NCBI RefSeq assembly: GCF_050749815.1
Contig: NZ_CP192735.1
Span: forward strand, 2,356,001-2,420,000
Direction of reading: 5' to 3'
Length of the DNA stretch: 64,000 nt
Origin: Dyella_A sp050749815
GTDB lineage: Bacteria > Pseudomonadota > Gammaproteobacteria > Xanthomonadales > Rhodanobacteraceae
Shown in pieces: positions 15,299 through 23,468 of this stretch; the stretch's first letter is position 1; every line of letters begins with the position of its first letter. The notes under the pieces are model-generated. The model was not told the origin of the DNA. It did no database searches and was given only the letters and a program-made list of their open reading frames with translations. The position numbers were made by a program, and so were the translations under genes.

Positions 15299-17389
15299 AT
15301 GCAAAGAAAGACAATCACAGCGCTGATCTTTTTGACAGTCATCGGAATCGCCTGTTGCGCACTCGCCTACTGGCCGGGACTCCATGGAGCCTTCCTCTTT
15401 GACGACTACGTCAACCTGCCGGCGCTGGGGGCTAGCGGGCCGGTAATTCATTGGTCAACATTCTGGCAGTACATCACCTCCGGCCAAGCAGACCCAACCG
15501 GCCGGCCGCTCGCGCTGCTCAGCTTCCTTTTCGACGCGCACGATTGGCCTGCCGCACCTTTCCCATTCAAGCGCACCAACCTGCTGCTGCATCTGTTCAA
15601 CGGCGCCCTGCTTGCGTTGCTCCTGATTCGCCTCGGCAAGTTCGCGATTCCGGCTACGACGCCAAATCAGCGCGAACGCATCGCGCTTGCAGGAATGCTC
15701 GGCGCTATGCTGTGGATGCTGCATCCCTTGATGGTTTCCACCACGCTGTACATCGTGCAGCGAGAGGCCATGCTGGCCACGTCATTCACCCTGCTTGGCC
15801 TGCTTCTCTGGCTCAAGGGTCGACAGAGTTTGCTGAATGGGCGTTCCCTGCACGGATGGACGTGGATGACGGCGGGACTGTGGGGCTGCACCCTGCTTGG
15901 CATCCTCAGCAAGGCGAACGGATTGCTGCTCCCAGCCTTGGCGCTGGTCATCGAACACACCATTCTGCGCACACTGATCACGAATGGCCGTTCGATCGGC
16001 ACGCCAACGCCGCACAAGAACTGGAAGCCCGAACCGAACCTTCGCGCCTACAGAAAGACATTGTGGCTACTCGCGGGCCCACCCGCATTGTTTCTCGCGA
16101 TTTATCTCTTGCGGGCCGGCTATCTGAGCATTGTCTACGGGATCTCGGGGGTACGGCCGTGGACACTCGGGGAACGCCTCCTTACCGAGCCGCGCGTACT
16201 GATCGATTACTTGCGTCTGCTGTGGCTACCGCACCCATTCACACCCGGCCTTTTCAACGATCATGTCGCCGCTTCCACTGGCCTATTCAACCCAGTGAGC
16301 ACGCTGCCGGCCATCCTGGCGATAGCCGCACTCATCGCAGGGGCAATTGCGTTGCGCAAACGGTGGCCCATGCTGGCCGGTGCAGTGCTTTTCTATTTCG
16401 CTGCCCAGTCGATGGAGTCGAGCACGCTGGCCCTGGAGCTCTATTTTGAACATCGCAACTATCTGCCAGCGGTGCTGATGTTCTGGCCGCTGGCACTTTG
16501 GCTGTGCGACGTTCCTCAATACGGATTGCCCGGGCCTCATCAGGCGGATGATGGATGGACTGTGCCGTCCCGTAGCCGCATCGCAATGAAAGCCCTTCTA
16601 TCGGTCACAATTCTTGGCACGCTGGTTGCCATGACGCACGCGCGCGCCTCGCTGTGGGGAAACAGCCGAGATCAGGCTCTATTATGGGCAAAGCTGAATC
16701 CAGACTCTCCTCGCGCGCAGGCTTATGCGGCGATGAGCGAGGTGGCCTCCGGACATCCCGAGCGCGCTGCGGAGCGCCTCTTGCGATTGCTGGCCAGGCA
16801 GCCTGATGAAGTTCAATTGGCGCTCAACCTTTTATCTGCGCGCTGTGCGATGGGACACATTGATCCATCCACACTCCAGGCAGCAGCACGCGCTTTGCAC
16901 ACCAGCCGCGATACGGGGTCCCTGCTCGCCAGCTGGTTTGGCCGCGCGATCAGCCAAACGCATCATCCAGAGTGCCCGGAGCTGTCCGCTCAGGCGGTCT
17001 CGAGCCTGCTGGGTGCCGCCCTGACAAACCCCAATCTCGCATCGCAGGCTGGCCGACGGCAGGATCTGATCTCCCTTCGCGGCCAGCTCGCACTGACCGA
17101 GGGAGAAGGGGACAAGGCGCTCACGGACTTCAACTTGGCGCTTGTACAACAAGTTCGGCCGACGATTGCTTTCCAACAGGCCGCACTGCTTGGCTCCGCC
17201 GGTTACCCGGACCTCGCCCTGCAGCATCTCGACTACTACGAGTCCATCAAGGACCAGGAAACCGAGCCCGGATTTGGGATGCCCGCCGTGCATCAGTGGG
17301 TGCTTCGGCGCCAGAATTACTGGCCCACCGAACTGGTTCGACTGAGGCATACACTTAACGCCGACCTGGAAGCGAAGCAGCACCGATGA
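15299..17389 (+). CDS. TMTC-like GT-C glycosyltransferase with C-terminal TPR region (paralogue 2)
   Basis: A 696-residue polytopic membrane protein with FLFDDY (D35, D36) in the first periplasmic loop, then GRPLALLSF, LLLHLFNG, LHPLMVSTTLYIVQRE and LSKANGLLLP, the same landmark series as its two paralogues. The soluble C-terminal ~190 residues form TPR-like helical repeats. The start ATG 15299 lies 10 nt after the pilin terminator and has no obvious Shine-Dalgarno. It overlaps the next paralogue by 4 nt (ATGA). Position suggests transfer of a lipid-linked sugar to the pilin. A general surface-glycan role is the alternative. Confidence 0.78.
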   Translation: MQRKTITALIFLTVIGIACCALAYWPGLHGAFLFDDYVNLPALGASGPVIHWSTFWQYITSGQADPTGRPLALLSFLFDAHDWPAAPFPFKRTNLLLHLFNGALLALLLIRLGKFAIPATTPNQRERIALAGMLGAMLWMLHPLMVSTTLYIVQREAMLATSFTLLGLLLWLKGRQSLLNGRSLHGWTWMTAGLWGCTLLGILSKANGLLLPALALVIEHTILRTLITNGRSIGTPTPHKNWKPEPNLRAYRKTLWLLAGPPALFLAIYLLRAGYLSIVYGISGVRPWTLGERLLTEPRVLIDYLRLLWLPHPFTPGLFNDHVAASTGLFNPVSTLPAILAIAALIAGAIALRKRWPMLAGAVLFYFAAQSMESSTLALELYFEHRNYLPAVLMFWPLALWLCDVPQYGLPGPHQADDGWTVPSRSRIAMKALLSVTILGTLVAMTHARASLWGNSRDQALLWAKLNPDSPRAQAYAAMSEVASGHPERAAERLLRLLARQPDEVQLALNLLSARCAMGHIDPSTLQAAARALHTSRDTGSLLASWFGRAISQTHHPECPELSAQAVSSLLGAALTNPNLASQAGRRQDLISLRGQLALTEGEGDKALTDFNLALVQQVRPTIAFQQAALLGSAGYPDLALQHLDYYESIKDQETEPGFGMPAVHQWVLRRQNYWPTELVRLRHTLNADLEAKQHR

Positions 17390-19443
17390 TCACGGCAAGA
17401 CCCGCACTCCGTTCCAGCTGGCTAATCATGGCGATCGCACTGCTGGTGACGACTGTTGTCTATTGGCACGGCCTTTACGGAACCTGGCTATTCGACGATT
17501 ACCCCAACATCGTGGACAACCACGATCTGCAGATCCGTGACGACCATCTCTCCAGCCTCGTCCGTGCCGCACTGTCCTCGCCATCCAGCGAGTTCAAGCG
17601 CCCTCTCGCATCATTGACCTTTGCGGTGAACTACCGGATGGCAGGCTTGGATCCTTTCAGCTGGAAGCTGACCAATCTCGCCATCCATCTCTTGAACGGC
17701 CTGCTGGTTTACCTCTTATCCAGGCGCCTACTCCGGGCTGTAGGAGCGCACCCTGTTCGCGACAGCACCTCACCGTGCAACGAGATAGGGCGTCCAATGC
17801 GCGACGCCGATCGCGCAGGGATCGTCGCCGCACTGGTTGCCGCTAGCTGGATGGTGCTTCCGATCAACCTCACCGCCGTGCTCTATGTGGTGCAACGCAT
17901 GGAGAGCCTGGCCAATCTTTTTGTCCTGACCGGCCTGCTGGGGTACGTTTCCGGCCGGCAACGCATGCTCGAAGATCAGCGCGGCGGCTTCCTGCTCTGC
18001 ATGGCGAGCGTGCTGGTGATGACGGCCGTTGGGCTCACCGCCAAGGAAACGGCGGTCATGTTGCCGCTTTACGCTTTCTTGATTGAGTGGCTGGTCTTTC
18101 GATTCGCTCGACACCACACGGCACCAGGCCAGACCACCCTCCACCGTGGGCTGCTCGCCCTGTATATGTGCGTGCTGGCTGTACCACTGGCAGTCGGACT
18201 CGTCTGGCTGCTTCCCGGCTTACTGACACCCGGCGCATGGTCCACCCGTGACTTCACATTGAGCACGCGCCTGCTGAGCGAGGCACGCATCATCACCGAC
18301 TACGTCGGTTGGACGCTCGCACCCACTCCTCAGGCATTGTCGTTCTACCACGATGACTTTCAGGTCTCGACAGGCTGGCTCACACCCTGGACCACCCTCG
18401 CCTCCGCACTCTTCCTAACTGCAATAGCCGCGGCGATCTGGTGGTTGCGGCGCCGCCATCCGCTGGCAGCCCTGGGCTTGGCTCTCTTCCTTGGCTGTCA
18501 CCTGCTCACCGGCACCATTCTTCCGCTGGAGCTGATTTACGAGCACCGCAACTACTTCGCCAGCTTCGGGCTGTTGCTGGCACTGGTCCCGTTGCTCGCA
18601 GCGCCGCGGAAGGCCGAAGAACTTGTGGCATGTGACAGCACGCCGACCAACTCGCTGGACGCACCGCTGCCACTCCCGCTCCCGCGATATGTTCTGCTTG
18701 GCGGCCTACTGCTGCTGTGGACGGTGGAAACGGCTCTTACCGCAAACGCCTGGAGCTCACCACTGAAACTGGCGCAAGACCTGGCGGCCCGAGCACCGGA
18801 TTCCCCGCGCGCCCAATATGAGCTTGGCCGCACCTACATCATCTACTCCCACTACGATCCCGGATCGGTCTTTACGCGCCTCGCCTATGCACCACTGGAA
18901 CGTGCCATGGCGCTTCCGGAGAGCTCGATCCTCCCCGAGCAGGCATTGATCTTCATGAACTCCCGCATGGGGTTACCGATCAAGGACTCGTGGTGGGACA
19001 GCTTGACGGCCAAACTCGCAGCACACACACCGGGCGTCCAGGACGAAAGCTCCCTGGCCGCGCTCACTCAATGTGTGCGGGAGGGACGCTGCCGTCTGCC
19101 GCCAGAGCGCTTGACCGGCGCTTTTTTCGCAGCCTTGTCGCACCCAAACCCGAGCGCGCGACTGCAGGCAACCTACTCGGACTACGCCTGGAACGTGCTC
19201 TCAGACAAGCCTCTCGGCCTCCGCATGGCCGAGGCGGCAGTCGAAACCGCGCCCCATGAGCCTGCCTATCGGGTCACCGAAACGCGCATGTTGATCGCAC
19301 TAGGCCAAGGTGCCGCGGCGCAGACCTCACTCAGTAAACTCAGCGCCATGAATGTCGGGGGCAGCCTGGAAAAAGAGCTGCAGACGCTACGAGACTCGAT
19401 AGCTGAGTTGCCGCCGCCACGCTCGGCCTCTTTCGGCCACTAA
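17386..19443 (+). CDS. TMTC-like GT-C glycosyltransferase with C-terminal TPR region (paralogue 3, REP inserted)
   Basis: A 685-residue membrane protein, co-translated with paralogue 2 through an ATGA overlap. The first loop carries WLFDDYPN (D37, D38), followed by KRPLASLTF, LAIHLLNG, VLYVVQRMESLA and AKETAVMLP. Its C-terminal part (about 440-680) is helical and TPR-like. Between helices 3 and 4 it has about 16 extra residues compared with paralogue 2, and the DNA there is a REP half-element (17739-17764) read through in frame. Function is inferred as for the paralogues; the reading frame is intact. Confidence 0.76.
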   Translation: MITARPALRSSWLIMAIALLVTTVVYWHGLYGTWLFDDYPNIVDNHDLQIRDDHLSSLVRAALSSPSSEFKRPLASLTFAVNYRMAGLDPFSWKLTNLAIHLLNGLLVYLLSRRLLRAVGAHPVRDSTSPCNEIGRPMRDADRAGIVAALVAASWMVLPINLTAVLYVVQRMESLANLFVLTGLLGYVSGRQRMLEDQRGGFLLCMASVLVMTAVGLTAKETAVMLPLYAFLIEWLVFRFARHHTAPGQTTLHRGLLALYMCVLAVPLAVGLVWLLPGLLTPGAWSTRDFTLSTRLLSEARIITDYVGWTLAPTPQALSFYHDDFQVSTGWLTPWTTLASALFLTAIAAAIWWLRRRHPLAALGLALFLGCHLLTGTILPLELIYEHRNYFASFGLLLALVPLLAAPRKAEELVACDSTPTNSLDAPLPLPLPRYVLLGGLLLLWTVETALTANAWSSPLKLAQDLAARAPDSPRAQYELGRTYIIYSHYDPGSVFTRLAYAPLERAMALPESSILPEQALIFMNSRMGLPIKDSWWDSLTAKLAAHTPGVQDESSLAALTQCVREGRCRLPPERLTGAFFAALSHPNPSARLQATYSDYAWNVLSDKPLGLRMAEAAVETAPHEPAYRVTETRMLIALGQGAAAQTSLSKLSAMNVGGSLEKELQTLRDSIAELPPPRSASFGH
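17739..17764. repeat. REP half-element inside a coding region
   Basis: TGTAGGAGCGCACCCTGTTCGCGACA matches the left arm of the element at 7431 but lies in codons 118-127 of the third GT-C paralogue. It encodes AVGAHPVRDS in frame. No complementary right arm is found nearby. Confidence 0.75.
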
Positions 19444-19474
19444 AGCCGGCGCAAGTATCTATATCGGCCAACTG

Positions 19475-21277
19475 ATGATCGAAACACTCAAGAATGTCTG
19501 GTCGGTGTTCACCCCGGCCGAGCGACGCAAGGCGCGATGGATGCTCGTGCTGGTGGTACTCATGGCGGTGGCAGAGACGGCAAGCGTGCTTTCCATCATG
19601 CCGTTCCTGTCCGTGCTTGGCCGACCCGCGATAGTCCATGAGTCACCCCTTCTCTCCCGGCTCTCCAAATGGCTCGGCACCGAGGACACGCAGCATTTCA
19701 TTTTTGCCTTGGGCGTCGCGTCGATTGCGCTGGTCGTCTCCTCGTCGCTATTCAAGACGGTGACCCTGCACGTGCTCAATCGGTTCGTGCACATGGAGCG
19801 GCACTCCATCAGCACGCGGCTCCTTTCGCGCTACCTGCAGCAGCCATACGAGTTCTTCCTGATCCACAACCCGTCGATCCTCGCCAAAAACGTCCTGTCC
19901 GAGGTGGATCGACTTCTGTTTGAACTCATCCAGCCGCTTTCGCAGCTGTTGGCTCAGGGTGCCGTTCTCCTGGCCATGGTGATGCTGATCTTCTGCTATG
20001 ACCCGTTGACCGCCGCCGGCATCCTCGCGGTGCTCTCGTTGCTCTACGGGTCCATCTATGGATTAGTTCGCAAAAGGCTCGCCCGCATCGGCACCGAACG
20101 CCAGCACGCCGACGGGCTGCGCTACCAGACCTGCAACGAGGCGCTCGGCGGCATCAAGGACGTCAAGGTCACACACGCGAGCAAAGCTTATTTGGGCCAC
20201 TTCGAGCGCACCTCGCATCTCTTCTCGCGACACTTCGCCACCAACGAGACACTGGCGCAGTCGCCGCTGTATCTCGTGGAGGCCACGGGTTACACGGGTC
20301 TGATCGTCATCGCCCTGGCCCTGCTGCTGAAGACAAACGACGTTGCCCATGTGCTGCCGGCTCTCGGCCTTTATGGGTTTGCTGCCTACCGCATGCTGCC
20401 CTCGGCACAGATCATGTACCGGGGCTTCGCCAAGCTGCGTTTCGCCTCCTCGTCCCTCGACTCGGTAGCCAGGGATCTAGCCTTGCCCGGAGAGCCACTG
20501 CCGACGCCGGCAAAGCCGTTGCCACTGGATCGTGAGATTCGCCTGCAAGGAATTCGCTACGCCTATCCCTCGGCGCCCGAGAAGTGGATCTTCGACGGCC
20601 TAGACCTGGTCATCCCGGCCAAGACAAGCGTCGGCATCGTAGGGAAGAGCGGCTCGGGCAAGAGCACACTCATGGACATCCTGCTCGGCCTCCTGCGACC
20701 TCAAGAAGGCAGCATGACCGTGGACGGCATACCAATCACCCCGGCCACTGCGGCAAGCTGGCAGCACTCTATCGGCTACGTCCCGCAACACATTTATTTG
20801 GCGGACTCGAGCATCGCGGAGAACATCGCATTTGGGGTGGCTCCGAGGGCCATCGACATGGCCGCCGTCGCGCGTGCTGCGCAGGCTGCGCAAATTCACG
20901 ATTTCGTGGTCAATGAGCTTCCTGACGGCTACGCGACGCAGGTCGGCGATCGCGGAGTGCGCCTCTCTGGCGGGCAGCGCCAGAGGGTCGGTATCGCCCG
21001 AGCCCTATACCGAGATCCGCCAGTACTGCTCATGGACGAGGCCACCAGTGCACTCGATGAACAGACAGAAGAAGCACTGAACGCAGCAATTCGCCACCTG
21101 TCGGGCAGCAAAACTATCATTGTCATCGCTCACAAGGAAGCATCGCTGCGTTATTGCCACCGTGTAATCGCTGTTGGCAGAGGCGAAGGTCTGCTTCTAG
21201 CAGACGCCTATAGCGCGTTCTATTACAGCGAGCCAGACTCGACTATGGGTGAAGCCAACTCAAGGAAGATCCCATGA
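19475..21277 (+). CDS. ABC exporter, lipid-linked oligosaccharide flippase-like (PglK/MsbA type)
   Basis: A 600-residue half-transporter with six membrane helices (about 20-310) fused to an ATPase domain. Walker A GKSGSGKST lies near 389-397, signature LSGGQRQR near 496-503, Walker B VLLMDEATSALD near 516-527 and the switch His near 552. PglK-type proteins of this build flip undecaprenyl-diphosphate glycans, and the genes around it (GT2, GT4, Glf) suggest such a cargo. It follows the GT-C gene by 31 nt and overlaps the next GT2 gene by 4 nt, so it belongs to the glycan operon. Confidence 0.85.
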   Translation: MIETLKNVWSVFTPAERRKARWMLVLVVLMAVAETASVLSIMPFLSVLGRPAIVHESPLLSRLSKWLGTEDTQHFIFALGVASIALVVSSSLFKTVTLHVLNRFVHMERHSISTRLLSRYLQQPYEFFLIHNPSILAKNVLSEVDRLLFELIQPLSQLLAQGAVLLAMVMLIFCYDPLTAAGILAVLSLLYGSIYGLVRKRLARIGTERQHADGLRYQTCNEALGGIKDVKVTHASKAYLGHFERTSHLFSRHFATNETLAQSPLYLVEATGYTGLIVIALALLLKTNDVAHVLPALGLYGFAAYRMLPSAQIMYRGFAKLRFASSSLDSVARDLALPGEPLPTPAKPLPLDREIRLQGIRYAYPSAPEKWIFDGLDLVIPAKTSVGIVGKSGSGKSTLMDILLGLLRPQEGSMTVDGIPITPATAASWQHSIGYVPQHIYLADSSIAENIAFGVAPRAIDMAAVARAAQAAQIHDFVVNELPDGYATQVGDRGVRLSGGQRQRVGIARALYRDPPVLLMDEATSALDEQTEEALNAAIRHLSGSKTIIVIAHKEASLRYCHRVIAVGRGEGLLLADAYSAFYYSEPDSTMGEANSRKIP

Positions 21278-22209
21278 ATCAGCCGCCATTGGTTTCTATA
21301 GCGCTTGCGACATTCAACGGCGAGGAATACCTCGATCTTCAATTGAATTCAGTGCTCGACCAAGATTACCCAAATTTCGAGATAGTAATCTCCGACGACG
21401 GCTCCACCGATGCGACGTGGACAATCCTCGAAAAGTACGCAACGCAAGACGAGCGCATACGCCTCTTACCTCATCGTGATAACGTCGGCGTTGTACAAAA
21501 TTTTGCGCGATGTTTCGCAGCATGCCAAGGCGAACTGATTTCGCCTTGCGATCAAGATGACATCTGGCACCCCGACAAGACCCGGCGGCTAATCGAGGCC
21601 ATGGGCAATGCAACACTTGTGTATTGCAACAGCCAGCTTATCGATGACAGCGGTCAACCCATCGGGGCCACGCTGGCGGACAGTGTCAATATGATCCATG
21701 GAAGCGACCCGCGCCCCTTCATTTTTAGCAACTCGGTGCTGGGACATGCCATGATCTTCCGCAGGGGCATACTTCAAGATCATGGCGCCCTCTCCAAAGT
21801 AGCGCATGACTGGTGGCTTGCCTTTGTAGCCTCAAACCTGGGGCATATTGCCTATTTGGACGAAGTACTGGTGGACTATAGGCGGCATGGCGCCTCCATC
21901 ACGCACGTCGCTGCGAAAAACAGATCCGCCACGCAAAGAATGAGTCGCCTGGCCGAGGACTCGTTGCGGCTTACCGCTATGGCAGAGTTCCCGGGGAAGC
22001 ATCAGAGATACGTGCGGGGAATACGTAACTCATGGACAGCCTGGCATGAAAGCCACTTTAACATCTCGATGTTCCTCACAGTACTACGCGACGGCGCAAC
22101 AACCCACAAAGCATTCCTTAAAAAAAAATCCACCTTTCGGCTTGCTTTGAAGTACCTTGTAGGACATAGATTAAAAAGACTGCTTCGCCCGAAATACTAT
22201 CCTGAATAA
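21274..22209 (+). CDS. Glycosyltransferase family 2 (rhamnosyltransferase-like)
   Basis: A 311-residue cytoplasmic GT-A enzyme. The donor-binding motifs are ISDDGSTDATW (near 37-47) and SPCDQDDIWHPDK (near 90-102), the DQDD form common in rhamnosyl- and galactofuranosyl-type transferases. It overlaps the flippase gene by 4 nt. The gene is more AT-rich than its neighbours and contains an A9 run at 22120-22128 (codons 283-285), where slippage would change the last ~25 residues. The acceptor and sugar are unknown. Base composition suggests horizontal acquisition. Confidence 0.88.
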   Translation: MNQPPLVSIALATFNGEEYLDLQLNSVLDQDYPNFEIVISDDGSTDATWTILEKYATQDERIRLLPHRDNVGVVQNFARCFAACQGELISPCDQDDIWHPDKTRRLIEAMGNATLVYCNSQLIDDSGQPIGATLADSVNMIHGSDPRPFIFSNSVLGHAMIFRRGILQDHGALSKVAHDWWLAFVASNLGHIAYLDEVLVDYRRHGASITHVAAKNRSATQRMSRLAEDSLRLTAMAEFPGKHQRYVRGIRNSWTAWHESHFNISMFLTVLRDGATTHKAFLKKKSTFRLALKYLVGHRLKRLLRPKYYPE

Positions 22210-22277
22210 AAGCAACCGACATAATAACCTCGAATAATAATTCGTGCACCGCATGCATAATCAAAATTATTAAACAA

Positions 22278-23459
22278 ATGAAAATCACGTTTGTTTTTCC
22301 GAGAATTGACAGGAAAAATTTTACTGGCGGCATTTATTGCGCGCTCAGGCACGCAAATGAGCTGTCTATCCGCGGGCATGACGTTTCCGTCATCGCTTAT
22401 CCCAAAAGCGCGACGCCTGAATGGATAGACATGAAGGCCAAGCTCGTTGTGCCAACCAAACTGAAGTGGCCACGAGGACTGTCATTGAGCCAGTCATTCC
22501 TCGCAGCAGTGAGCTATACGCTGGATTATGTCGGTTACGGCTATAAAGGTGACTACTACACCAGAGCAACAGCCAACGCCTTCCTCCAGGACATCTTCCC
22601 GGACGCGGACATAACCGTCGCCACCTTGTGGGAAACTGCCGCTCTCGTCGCGAAACACGGGAAAGGAAAGAAAGCGTATTTCTGCCAACACTACGAGCCA
22701 TTATTTTTCGACGATCCGGTAAATCGGGGCGACGCCGATGCGAGCTATTCCTACGGCCTGAACCTGATTGCCAATTCATCATGGTTGAAATCTCGCCTAG
22801 AACGCAGGCTACTGACTACCGACCAAGCCAGGGACGTTCAGCTCGTAACCAATGCAATCGACCCCGGAATCTTCACGCCTGACGACTGTAGCATCCGACG
22901 CCCCGACAGTACTTCGACAGTACTCCGCATCATCAGCTATGGCGGTCGCGATGCTCGATGGAAGGGTTTTTACGATATGGCGGAAGCGGTCCGTGCGGCC
23001 CGCGCGGCTCTTCCAGACATAAATATCGAATGGAATGTTTACGGGACAGCGCTGCTTCCTCCGGACAACCCCATTACCCCCTACAAGCACCTCGGGTTCC
23101 TCAGCCAGACACAACTGGCGACAGCCTATCGAATGAACGATGTACTTCTATCCGCCTCTTGGTACGAGAGCTTCCCGCTTTTTCCTATTGAGGCCATGGC
23201 CAGCGGGTTGGCGGTGATCACTACTGCATACGGCACGGAAGATTACGCGATCGACGGGAAGAACTGCCTCATAGTCGAACCGCGCGATGTAGCCTCCATA
23301 ACCGGAGCGATCGTTCGCCTAGCCCTCGACCGACAGCTCTTAAATCGGATAGCGACTTCCGCGCGACGAGTTGTCGACCAGCACAATTGGTCGACTGCCT
23401 GCTCGCGAATGGAGGAGGCTCTCAAGCGCATCGTTGCCTCGTCCTCTTCTGAACCATAG
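22278..23459 (+). CDS. Glycosyltransferase family 4
   Basis: A 393-residue GT-B enzyme. The N-terminal segment ITFVFPRIDRKNFTGGI starts the acceptor domain, and the C-terminal nucleotide-sugar domain has the EX7E-type stretch FPLFPIEAMASGLAVITT (about 300-317). The AT-rich 68-nt gap before it has a CGAAT/ATTCG hairpin and no recognisable Shine-Dalgarno, so the start at ATG 22278 rests on family-like sequence. It is the second transferase of the glycan operon; specificity cannot be read from the sequence. Confidence 0.87.
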   Translation: MKITFVFPRIDRKNFTGGIYCALRHANELSIRGHDVSVIAYPKSATPEWIDMKAKLVVPTKLKWPRGLSLSQSFLAAVSYTLDYVGYGYKGDYYTRATANAFLQDIFPDADITVATLWETAALVAKHGKGKKAYFCQHYEPLFFDDPVNRGDADASYSYGLNLIANSSWLKSRLERRLLTTDQARDVQLVTNAIDPGIFTPDDCSIRRPDSTSTVLRIISYGGRDARWKGFYDMAEAVRAARAALPDINIEWNVYGTALLPPDNPITPYKHLGFLSQTQLATAYRMNDVLLSASWYESFPLFPIEAMASGLAVITTAYGTEDYAIDGKNCLIVEPRDVASITGAIVRLALDRQLLNRIATSARRVVDQHNWSTACSRMEEALKRIVASSSSEP

Positions 23460-23468
23460 GGCTCTTCC

